Part shown: positions 41,881 through 49,590 of the stretch, piece after piece | Numbering within the stretch: the first letter of the stretch is position 1 | How the letters are laid out: each line of letters opens with the position of its first letter | Assembly: GCF_014023275.1 (NCBI RefSeq) | Contig: NZ_CP054698.1 | Coordinates: forward strand, 1,178,001-1,242,000 | From: Nostoc edaphicum CCNP1411 | GTDB taxonomy: Bacteria > Cyanobacteriota > Cyanobacteriia > Cyanobacteriales > Nostocaceae | Direction of reading: 5' to 3' | Length of the DNA stretch: 64,000 nucleotides | Translations under genes and position numbers: made by a program | Notes under the pieces: generated by a model | The model's input: the letters and a program-made list of their open reading frames with translations, nothing else | What the model was told of the DNA's origin: nothing | Database searches by the model: none

Positions 41881-41989
41881 AATACGGTTCGGTTAACCAA
41901 AAATCTCAACTTTTAGAATTATCAAGCTTTGATAATTACATTCTAGTTTTGAGAATAATGTCAATTATCAACTTTATCCGAACCGTATT
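41881..41989. mobile_element. 109-bp palindromic MITE-like element or structured RNA between precursor 3 and the radical SAM gene
   Basis: AATACGGTTCGG (41881-41892) and CCGAACCGTATT (41978-41989) are exact inverted repeats. The interior folds further: TCTCAA/TTGAGA, TAGAAT/ATTCTA, and AATTATCAA/TTGATAATT near the centre. The ends contain TA next to CGGTTCGG, as expected for an IS630/Tc1-type MITE with a TA target. It could equally be an attenuating hairpin that lets the precursor be made in excess over the enzyme. Confidence 0.6.
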
Positions 41990-42006
41990 AGTTTGAATCA
42001 GACTAT

Positions 42007-42201
42007 TTATTTACTAAATTTCTTGAAGTCCGGAGCGACAATGCCGATAGTCGGAGGCCAGACAATACCGATGGTGGGAGGGAATAGAATAGTGAATTTT
42101 CTAACAACATCATTTGGAAGTGCCTGAAATCCACCTTTAACATTTTCTAATTCTTCAGGGGTTAATTCTTGCAATAATTTGTTTTCGTTAAGATTATCCA
42201 T
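42007..42201 (-). CDS. GG-leader RiPP precursor with tandem PPTIGIV units
   Basis: A 64-residue precursor. The leader is MDNLNENKLLQELTPEELEN then VKGG (Gly24), with the ELTxEELExVKGG pattern of C39-processed leaders. The 40-residue core starts FQALPNDVVRKF and contains two tandem eight-residue units, FPPTIGIV and WPPTIGIV, then APDFKKFSK. Each unit is an aromatic followed by PPTIGIV. The repetition and the adjacent radical SAM gene suggest that each unit is modified, for example by a cross-link to the aromatic residue (inference; chemistry unknown). I do not recognise this core from any described RiPP family. ATG at 42201 with AAGGAAAAA upstream. First gene of the leftward cassette; the sigma-factor gene diverges from it. 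Confidence 0.82.
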   Translation of the reverse strand: MDNLNENKLLQELTPEELENVKGGFQALPNDVVRKFTILFPPTIGIVWPPTIGIVAPDFKKFSK

Positions 42202-42425
42202 CTTGTCTTTTTCCTTGATTTAAGTGATGTTTTTCAGAAACAAACCTTGGCTTTCAGAAATTTAACTGTGCTTTGGTCGCTCTGTACCTCTCTACGATGG
42301 CTTTGAATGTTTATGCAACCTAGTGGGAAAATTTTTTACAAAATCTGGAAAATGCCTGGAATGTTGTGTATTACAATTAGTTAGCAATTTGTCAACTTTA
42401 AATTTTCTATACCCACAAAGTTTTT

Positions 42426-43607
42426 ATGCAACCCCGACAGGGCATTATTGAAATCTTCTCGACCTTTGTGCAGTTTGATGCAGATAGGTTCAATGTTTGG
42501 GCAACAGATAGCAAACTACAGCGAAGTATCAAAAAATGCTTAGAACAATACCCGCAACAGACATCTGAGAGTTTTTGGGTGCTTTACTGGTACAAAATCT
42601 GGCAAATAGAATCTAGCCCTCTAGCAGTGGGGCATATTTCGGCTTATTTGCAAGAGGTATGCTACTGGGCTGCTAGAAAAATAGCCGTAAACTTTATCAG
42701 TCAATTTTCTATTGCTGATTGTTTTCAGATTGCCATTCCCTGCATTTATAAAATTCTCAAAAATTTTAATCCTGAATACAGTACAAATTTAAAAACCTAT
42801 GCAGAATATGCTTTTGAACGTTTCCTCAAAGATTCATTACGTCTAAGAAAGGAAGCAGATATATGCACAGATTGGGCGTTACTGCATAAAATTAGCCGGA
42901 AGCGGTTGGTAAATTCCTTAGAAAATGCGGGTCTTAATAGTCAAATTATCAATAATTACGTTTTAGCTTGGGAATGTTTTAAGGAACTCTACACCAGTGA
43001 CAGCCAAACTATTCGTCAGTTGGGAAAACCTAATACCATCACATGGCAAGCTATTACTCAGCTTTACAATAGACAAACCTTGAGCCAATTGACTCCAGAA
43101 ACTTTGGAAAAATGGCTGAGTACCTGCGCTAAAGCGGTACGAGACTTTCTTTACCCCAAGTTTGTGTCTGTAGATGCTCCCATTAATGGGCAAGAATCAG
43201 GTAATTTATTAGATATATTACCCGCAGATTTACCAGCATCCTTACTTACCGAAATCATCGCCGAAGAAGAATCCACAACTAGACAAACACAGCAAGACCA
43301 ATTAAATCAAGTTTTGATGGATGCTTTAGCAGCATTGGATATTCAGGCTCAAAAATTAATCCAAGCTTATTATGAGCAAAAGTTGACTCAACAACAAATA
43401 GCTGAACAGCTAGAAATGAAGCAATATACAGTCTCTCGCCGCCTTACCAGCATCAAACGCTCATTAATCACTACTCTATCGCAGTGGAGTATCGATAGTT
43501 TGCATATCTCCCCTACACCCGTCGTACTGGATGCCATTAGTAAAAGTCTAGAAGAATGGCTTAACAATTACTATACCCACCCCCACCTTAAAAGTAGAAC
43601 CTCTTGA
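42426..43607 (+). CDS. Sigma-70 family RNA polymerase sigma factor
   Basis: A divergent alternative sigma factor of 393 residues. Region 2-like helices occur at about 95-145 (ISQFSIADCFQIAIPCIYKI, NLKTYAEYAFERFLKDSLRL). Region 4 lies at about 295-350 (LAALDIQAQKLIQAYYEQKL and LTQQQIAEQLEMKQYTVSRR), an unmistakable sigma-type helix-turn-helix. Regions 1.1 and 3 are not evident. The central segment is unusual and longer than in ECF factors. It heads an operon with the DUF1822 gene (4-nt gap) and a secreted TPR-CHAT gene, and lies back to back with the peptide cassette, so it may control both directions (inference). ATG at 42426. Confidence 0.87.
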   Translation: MQPRQGIIEIFSTFVQFDADRFNVWATDSKLQRSIKKCLEQYPQQTSESFWVLYWYKIWQIESSPLAVGHISAYLQEVCYWAARKIAVNFISQFSIADCFQIAIPCIYKILKNFNPEYSTNLKTYAEYAFERFLKDSLRLRKEADICTDWALLHKISRKRLVNSLENAGLNSQIINNYVLAWECFKELYTSDSQTIRQLGKPNTITWQAITQLYNRQTLSQLTPETLEKWLSTCAKAVRDFLYPKFVSVDAPINGQESGNLLDILPADLPASLLTEIIAEEESTTRQTQQDQLNQVLMDALAALDIQAQKLIQAYYEQKLTQQQIAEQLEMKQYTVSRRLTSIKRSLITTLSQWSIDSLHISPTPVVLDAISKSLEEWLNNYYTHPHLKSRTS

Positions 43608-43611
43608 GATT

Positions 43612-44769
43612 ATGTTTGATGCTTCCCTTGCTTTCGCTGTTGATAATGATTTGGTGCTAGAAATGATTCAGACATTGCCAAATATAGAATATAACTACTC
43701 TACCTCTGGTGGTTATCAGCGTGCTTGGCTCAATCAAATCTGTTTGAGTACATTTTTAGCTTGGTTGCAAGAGGAAATTACACCCAATATTAAAGTGCAT
43801 CCCAACACAGCAGCCTTACCGAGTTTTTGGGAAGTAGTTAATGGTACAGCTATAAGTTTTGATAACTCTCGTTTGGTTTTACTTCCTACCTTAGCGATGG
43901 ATGGGGATGAGTTGCGTGTACCTCAAGAATGGGTAGATATTCCAGAATGGGTGGCGGATTATTACTTAGCGGTGCAAGTAAATCCTGATGAGGAGTGGAT
44001 TAGAATTTTGGGCTATACAACTCATCAACAATTAAAAACTTTAGGGGTTTATGATGAGAGCGATCGCACTTACAGTTTAGAATCTGATCATTTAATCGCA
44101 GACTTGAATGTACTTTGGGTAACTCGCCAATTGTATCCGGAAGAAATCAGACGTGCATCGGTTCCTTCCCTACCACTTTTACCCCAAACCCAAGCAGCCA
44201 ATTTACTCCAAAGATTAAGTAACGCAGATATCAAATTCCCCCGCTTAGAAATCCCTTTTTCCCTTTGGGGAGCATTAATCGCTCATGGCGGTTGGCGACA
44301 ACGCTTGTATGAATTACGTCAAGGAATTGTCCAACCAGCATCAATCGGGGAATGGCTGCAAGCAGGTGTATCAAATTTTGCTCAACAACTCGGCTGGGAA
44401 CGACGACAATTTACAGCCTTACCTTCAGGGATGAGGAGTCTAGAAAGCCAAGGGTCTATTCTCGGTTTATCTCGACAAATATTAGTAGCTGGTAATACTT
44501 ATGAATTACGAGTTTTCCCCAAAAGCAACCCAGAAGAACAAATTTGGCGCTTTGAATTACGCAATACAAACCCAGAAAATATGATTCCTGTAGGGTTTCA
44601 ACTCAGACTGCTGACGGAAGACTTACAGCCATTTCCTAATAATGAAGATATAGCAGCAACGCCTGTAGAAGAATTGTATGTGGAGGTGATGTTAGAACCC
44701 GGTGAAGGGTTAGTTTGGGAAGTCACACCTTTACCAGCAGAATATGAGCGCGAAATTTTACGTTTTTAG
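43612..44769 (+). CDS. DUF1822 family protein
   Basis: A 385-residue soluble protein of the cyanobacterial DUF1822 family, recognised by QRAWLNQICLSTFLAWLQEE near the N-terminus, the WEVVNGTAISFDNSRLVLLP strand pair, and the ending GFQLRLLTEDLQPFPNNEDI followed by ELYVEVMLEPGEGL. It has no signal peptide. It starts 4 nt after the sigma-factor stop and so is translationally linked to it. DUF1822 genes are habitually located between such sigma factors and CHAT genes, so a regulatory partner role (for example anti-sigma-like) is possible, but there is no direct evidence. Confidence 0.85.
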   Translation: MFDASLAFAVDNDLVLEMIQTLPNIEYNYSTSGGYQRAWLNQICLSTFLAWLQEEITPNIKVHPNTAALPSFWEVVNGTAISFDNSRLVLLPTLAMDGDELRVPQEWVDIPEWVADYYLAVQVNPDEEWIRILGYTTHQQLKTLGVYDESDRTYSLESDHLIADLNVLWVTRQLYPEEIRRASVPSLPLLPQTQAANLLQRLSNADIKFPRLEIPFSLWGALIAHGGWRQRLYELRQGIVQPASIGEWLQAGVSNFAQQLGWERRQFTALPSGMRSLESQGSILGLSRQILVAGNTYELRVFPKSNPEEQIWRFELRNTNPENMIPVGFQLRLLTEDLQPFPNNEDIAATPVEELYVEVMLEPGEGLVWEVTPLPAEYEREILRF

Positions 44770-44837
44770 TTGCAAGGGGCTTGTTCTGTGTGACTCCGTG
44801 GTTTAATTAACGACGGAGGTATGGAGACACAAAAAAA

Positions 44838-47399
44838 GTGAAGAAGATTATTAATTTTTGTTTACTATTTGTGTTAACTGTACTCTTATGTGTTGTGCTG
44901 AGTCCAGCGATCGCAAACATTTCGCAAACGAAGATAATTAATCAAGATTCACAATCACAAATTGTCGAAAGCCAAACATTATATGAAAGTGGTAGATTTA
45001 CTGAGGCGGTGCAAGTTTTACGGCAAGCAGTCCAAGCATATCAACAGCAAGGAGATACTTTAAAACAATCTGTAGCTTTGAGTAATCTATCTCTGGCTTA
45101 TCAACAACTTGGTGATTGGCAACAAGCTCAAATTGCTATTACCAATAGTTTAGATTTACAAGGCTTTCAACCACAAGGTACAACTAATAAAAATTTAGCA
45201 GTTTTAGCTCAAACTTTAGATATTCAAGGACGCTTACAACTCTTGACAGGTAAGCCAGAAGTAGCTCTTACTACTTGGGAACAGACTGAAGATATTTACA
45301 CCAAGCTGGGAGATAAAAACGGTATTGCTTTGGCACTAATTTATCAAGCTCAAGCATTGAGAAATCGAGGGTTTAATCAGCAAGCTATTAAAAGACTAGA
45401 ACAGGTAAATCAAACCTTAGCATCTCAAGGTGATTCTTTAGCAAAGGCAGCAGTTTTACTTTCCCTTGGTGATACATTAGAAAATGTAGGGGAATCAGAA
45501 AAATCTCGGCTGACTTTAGAACAAAGTTTAGCAATTTATCAAAATTTAAAGTTACCAGAAAATATTGCTTCAAGTCTGCTTAGTTTAGGTAATAATGCTC
45601 GGAATCAACAAAAAATTCCCCAAGCGATCGCATTTTATCAACAAACATTTGATACATCACCTTCACCCCTCACAAAAATTCAAGCAAAACTCAATCATCT
45701 CAATTTACTAATTGAGGAAAAACAATTCACAGCAACACAAACCTTAATTCCAGAAATTCAATCTCTACTTGCACAACTTCCACCCTCACGCCCATCGATT
45801 TACGCCCGAATTAACTTTGCTCACAGTTTGTCTATTTTAAATACTCCCAAATCCCAAATTGCTCAACTCCTGGCTACAGCTATACAACAAGCCCGGAGTT
45901 TGGATGATATCCGGGCCGAAGCCTATGCTTTAGGGAATTTGGGTAATTTGTATGAAAAAACCCAACAATTTGCTGAGGCTATTAACCTCACACAACAGGC
46001 TTTGATATTGGCGCAAACCAGCAACGCACCAGAAATTACTTATTTGTGGCAATGGCAAATGGGTAGATTATTAAAAGCCCAAGGTAATTTTACCGGAGCG
46101 ATCGCAGCTTATGATGCAACTGTAGAAACATTAGAGTCACTGCGTACTGACTTAGTAGCAGTTAATCAGGATATACAGTTTAATTTCCGAGATAATGTAG
46201 AGCCAGTTTATCGTGAGTCGGTGGTTTTGCTGCTGCAAAATTCTGGAGAAAAACCCGACATTAAAACATTAGATAAAGCTAGAACACGTATAGAGGCGTT
46301 ACAGTTAGCAGAATTGGATAACTTTTTCCGAGAAGCTTGTTTAGAAGGACAAAAGGTAGTTTTAGATCAAGTAGTAGACAAAGAAAATCCCAACACTGCC
46401 ATACTCTATCCAATTATTCTGCCAGAACAACTGCAAGTAATTGTTAAAATTCCTCAGCAACCACTGCGCCATTATACAGTTAACAAATCCCAGGTTGAAG
46501 TTGAGCGTACCTTGGCAGAAATGCGGGAATATATTTTAGAACCTGATAGAACGGAAGAAGTACGAACCCTTTCCCAAGAAGTCTATAACTGGTTAATTAA
46601 ACCTATTGAATCTGATTTAGCTACAAGTAAAGTTAATACTTTGGTATTCGTGCTAGATGGAGCCTTAAAAAATATACCCTTAGCTGCTCTTTACGACGGA
46701 GAGAAATATTTAGTAGAAAAATACGCTGTTGCTCTCAGTTTAGGGCTTCAGCTATTAGCACCCAGACCTCTCGCTCAAACACCATTGACAGTACTTGCTG
46801 CTGGTTTAGTGCAACCCCCGGCGGAGTTCCCAAAATTCTCACCCTTACCAGGAGTCAAGTTAGAATTCGACCTCATTTCTCAAACCGGAGCATCTACCAC
46901 AAAATTACTAGATAAAGATTTTACCACTAGCACTCTAGAAAAAAATGTAAATACTATTCCTTTTAATGTCTTACATTTGGCAACTCACGGACAATTTAGT
47001 TCTCGCCCGGAAGATACTTTCATTTTAGCCAATGATGGTTCTATCAATGTTTTACAGTTCGATAACTTACTCCGCAGTCAGAGTGACACTAGTAGCCAAA
47101 TTTTAGAATTATTAGTTTTGAGTGCTTGTCAGACTGCCACAGGTGACAACCGTGCTACATTAGGTTTGGCAGGCGCAGCGATCAAAGCAGGCGCACGTAG
47201 TACAGTCGCTTCACTGTGGCATATCAATGATCAATCTACTGCCATTTTAATTGGTGAATTTTACAACGAATTAGTCAATAGTAAAGTGACTAAAGCAGAA
47301 GCATTGCGTCGCGCTCAAGTAAAATTATTAACCAAGTATCCTAATTATAGTCGCCCTGGTTACTGGGCTGCCTATGTATTAGTTGGTAATTGGTTTTAA
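44838..47399 (+). CDS. Secreted TPR-CHAT protein (intact caspase-like dyad)
   Basis: Residues 1-28 form a signal peptide (KKIINFCLLFVLTVLLCVVL, then SPAIANIS). Some ten TPRs follow (about 45-435: YESGRFTEAVQVLRQAVQAY and later AYALGNLGNLYEKTQQFAEA). The CHAT domain occupies about 540-853, with the dyad His717 (LHLATHGQF) and Cys764 (LVLSACQTATGD). The final NYSRPGYWAAYVLVGNW is the usual CHAT end. GTG start at 44838 with GGAG 11 nt upstream; the nearby ATG is out of frame. Third gene of the sigma-DUF1822-CHAT operon (68-bp gap). It would be an exported protease; possible substrates include the surface proteins encoded across the cassette (inference). Confidence 0.93.
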   Translation: MKKIINFCLLFVLTVLLCVVLSPAIANISQTKIINQDSQSQIVESQTLYESGRFTEAVQVLRQAVQAYQQQGDTLKQSVALSNLSLAYQQLGDWQQAQIAITNSLDLQGFQPQGTTNKNLAVLAQTLDIQGRLQLLTGKPEVALTTWEQTEDIYTKLGDKNGIALALIYQAQALRNRGFNQQAIKRLEQVNQTLASQGDSLAKAAVLLSLGDTLENVGESEKSRLTLEQSLAIYQNLKLPENIASSLLSLGNNARNQQKIPQAIAFYQQTFDTSPSPLTKIQAKLNHLNLLIEEKQFTATQTLIPEIQSLLAQLPPSRPSIYARINFAHSLSILNTPKSQIAQLLATAIQQARSLDDIRAEAYALGNLGNLYEKTQQFAEAINLTQQALILAQTSNAPEITYLWQWQMGRLLKAQGNFTGAIAAYDATVETLESLRTDLVAVNQDIQFNFRDNVEPVYRESVVLLLQNSGEKPDIKTLDKARTRIEALQLAELDNFFREACLEGQKVVLDQVVDKENPNTAILYPIILPEQLQVIVKIPQQPLRHYTVNKSQVEVERTLAEMREYILEPDRTEEVRTLSQEVYNWLIKPIESDLATSKVNTLVFVLDGALKNIPLAALYDGEKYLVEKYAVALSLGLQLLAPRPLAQTPLTVLAAGLVQPPAEFPKFSPLPGVKLEFDLISQTGASTTKLLDKDFTTSTLEKNVNTIPFNVLHLATHGQFSSRPEDTFILANDGSINVLQFDNLLRSQSDTSSQILELLVLSACQTATGDNRATLGLAGAAIKAGARSTVASLWHINDQSTAILIGEFYNELVNSKVTKAEALRRAQVKLLTKYPNYSRPGYWAAYVLVGNWF

Positions 47400-47839
47400 T
47401 TTTAACTTTTGACTTGCGGTACTAGCTGGTTCCTAGCCTGTGGGCTGGGAACCGATTCTGAGAGGCTCCGCCTCTAGTGGTTTGACCAGAGGCAGCAAGC
47501 AGACCATTGGTGTCAACTTAAGCTAAAACCCTTTTCAAATCTCGTTTCCAGGCTCTGCCTGGAAATGCACTTCAATTGCGGCTCTGCCGCAAGTCTAGAG
47601 GCGGAGCCTCAACGACGGGCATTCCCAGTCGGAGACTGGGAACGAGACATATCTAAAAGCTTGTTCTAAGATGGCTTTCACGCTAAGTTGACACCAATGC
47701 AAGCACCCTCTCGGAATTCGTTCCCAGCCTCCAGGCTGGGAACGAGGCAAAAATTGAGTAATTTCTGGAACCTGCTCGATTCAAAGAAGCGGTGGAGATT
47801 TGCTATTTAGCGATAAGCAAAACACTAACTCCTAACTTT
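47400..47839. repeat. Intergenic mosaic of palindromes including a 195-bp MITE-like element (47505-47699)
   Basis: CATTGGTGTCAACTTA (47505-47520) and TAAGTTGACACCAATG (47684-47699) are exact 16-bp inverted ends, the same family as at 14.97-15.18 kb. The interior has further palindromes (TTCCAGGCTCTGCCTGGAA; GCGGCTCTGCCGC; TTCCCAGTCGGAGACTGGGA). Outside, TTCCTAGCCTGTGGGCTGGG (about 47431) and TTCCCAGCCTCCAGGCTGGG (about 47721) add more. The first 60 bp of the element are homologous to 14915-14968. Confidence 0.78.
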
Positions 47840-49483
47840 TCACAGTTTACAACTCAACTCGCCGGCTTTTTGGCTAAAGCGGTGATTTTCACGATAGTCT
47901 ACGGGACAATCTATCACCGCAGGTACATCTTGAGCGAGGGCTTCTTTCAGAGTGGGAATCAAATCTAAAGCTGATTCAACTCGGTAGCCTTTTAAACCCA
48001 TACTTTCGGCGAATTTGACAAAATCAGGATTGCTAAAATGCACAAAAGATGAGTTTCCTTTGCCAAATTGATTTTCTTGCTTCCACTCAATTAACCCATA
48101 GCCACCATCATTGAAAATGATAGTGACAAAGGGCGTACCGACACGCAAAGCTGTTTCTAATTCCTGAGAATTCATCATAAACCCGCCATCGCCTGTAACA
48201 GCAACTACTTTCCGGTTGGGATGAACCAGTTTTGCTGCTAAAGCGCCAGGAATGGCAATACCCATAGCTGCGAAGCCGTTGGAAATTATGCAAGTATTGG
48301 GGCTATGGCAATGATAATGACGAGCCATCCACATTTTATGTGCGCCAACATCAGAGATGACAATATCATCTGGGCCCATCACTTGCCGTAAGTCATAAAT
48401 TAACTTTTGCGGCTTAATTGGAAATCCATCATCATGGGCGTATTGTTCGTAATCAGCCCGAATTTCTGACCTTAAGCTAATGGCAAAAGGATCGGGTTTA
48501 CCTTGTCGGTCTGCTAATTTTAAAATTTCATAAAGGGAATCTGAAATATCCCCCACTACTTCGGCGTTGGGAATATAACTACTATCAATTTCCGCCGGAC
48601 TTACCCCAATATGCACAATGGGAATTTCACCATTTCGATTCCATTTCTTCGGGGAAAACTCAATCAAATCATAGCCGATCGCAATTACTAAATCTGTGTT
48701 ATCAAACCCACAAGTAATATAATCTCTTTGCTGCAATCCTACTGACCACAAAGCTAATTGATGTGTGTAGGGAATAATCCCTTTACCCATGAAGGTATTG
48801 ACAACAGGTATATTCAGCAAAGTGGCAAATTGCGTAACTGCATCACTTGCATGAGCGCGAATTGCCCCATTTCCTACTAAGATTAACGGGTTAACTGCTT
48901 GGGAAATTGCAGCGGCGGCTGCCCGAATGCTAGCAAAAGATGCATAAGTTTTTTCGCTATTATCCTTACGCAAAGGTTTGCCTTCTACAGGCATGGCGGC
49001 AATATTTTCTGGTAAATCGATGTGAACTGCACCAGGTTTTTCCGATTGCGATCGCTTAAATGCTTTCCGCACTACTTCTGGTGTAATACTCGGTCGCACA
49101 ATCTGCTTATTCCACTTGGTAACAGGTGCAAACATTGCCACCAAATCTAAATATTGATGGGATTCAATATGCATTCTATCTGTTCCAACTTGACCGGTAA
49201 TCGCCACTAAAGGCGCACCATCGAGGTTAGCATCTGCTACCCCAGTCATCAAGTTGGTTGCTCCAGGCCCAAGAGTAGAAAGACACACTCCGGCTTTTCC
49301 GGTTAAGCGTCCGTAGACATCGGCCATGAATGCTGCACCCTGTTCATGACGAGTCGTAATAAATTTAATGGAAGAATGTTTTAGCGCTTCCAAAACGTGC
49401 AGGTTTTCTTCGCCAGGGAGTCCAAAAATATATTGTACTCCTTCATTTTCTAGGCACTGCACCAATAATTCTGCTGTATTCAT
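47840..49483 (-). CDS. TPP-dependent 2-oxo acid decarboxylase, probable 2-oxoglutarate decarboxylase (acetolactate synthase-like)
   Basis: A ThDP enzyme of about 547 residues. Catalytic Glu region FITTRHEQGAAFMADVYGRL; LSTLGPGATNLMTGVADANL; and the ThDP-binding VAVTGDGGFMMNSQELETAL through FNDGGYGLIEWKQ. Superficially it is an acetolactate synthase large subunit, but it lies next to and downstream of a succinic-semialdehyde dehydrogenase. That arrangement matches the proven 2-oxoglutarate decarboxylase/SSADH pair of Synechococcus sp. PCC 7002, which closes the TCA cycle. Start: MNTAELLVQCLENEG at ATG 49483. An upstream ATG at 49540 would add 19 residues encoded by an ATGACAA-type STRR, and I reject it. 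No FAD-only acetolactate features were distinguished; a catabolic acetolactate synthase remains possible. Confidence 0.8.
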   Translation of the reverse strand: MNTAELLVQCLENEGVQYIFGLPGEENLHVLEALKHSSIKFITTRHEQGAAFMADVYGRLTGKAGVCLSTLGPGATNLMTGVADANLDGAPLVAITGQVGTDRMHIESHQYLDLVAMFAPVTKWNKQIVRPSITPEVVRKAFKRSQSEKPGAVHIDLPENIAAMPVEGKPLRKDNSEKTYASFASIRAAAAAISQAVNPLILVGNGAIRAHASDAVTQFATLLNIPVVNTFMGKGIIPYTHQLALWSVGLQQRDYITCGFDNTDLVIAIGYDLIEFSPKKWNRNGEIPIVHIGVSPAEIDSSYIPNAEVVGDISDSLYEILKLADRQGKPDPFAISLRSEIRADYEQYAHDDGFPIKPQKLIYDLRQVMGPDDIVISDVGAHKMWMARHYHCHSPNTCIISNGFAAMGIAIPGALAAKLVHPNRKVVAVTGDGGFMMNSQELETALRVGTPFVTIIFNDGGYGLIEWKQENQFGKGNSSFVHFSNPDFVKFAESMGLKGYRVESALDLIPTLKEALAQDVPAVIDCPVDYRENHRFSQKAGELSCKL

Positions 49484-49526
49484 TTTATTTTCCGACAACT
49501 CTATTAACGAATAAGACTTTTGTTCT

Positions 49527-49590
49527 TTGTCATTAGTCATTTGTCATTTGTCCTTTGTCCTTTGACCAATGACTAATGACCAATGACTAA
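49527..49590. repeat. TCATTTG/ATGACCA heptamer STRR
   Basis: A run of TCATTTG/TCCTTTG heptamers, then its inverted counterpart ATGACTA/ATGACCA, fills most of the gap between the SSADH stop and the decarboxylase start. It creates a spurious upstream ATG frame for the decarboxylase. Confidence 0.88.

Noticed and set aside
47840..49483. Naming the TPP enzyme ilvB (acetolactate synthase large subunit)
   Set aside because: The neighbouring SSADH favours 2-oxoglutarate decarboxylase. Sequence alone cannot exclude acetolactate synthase, so no symbol is given.
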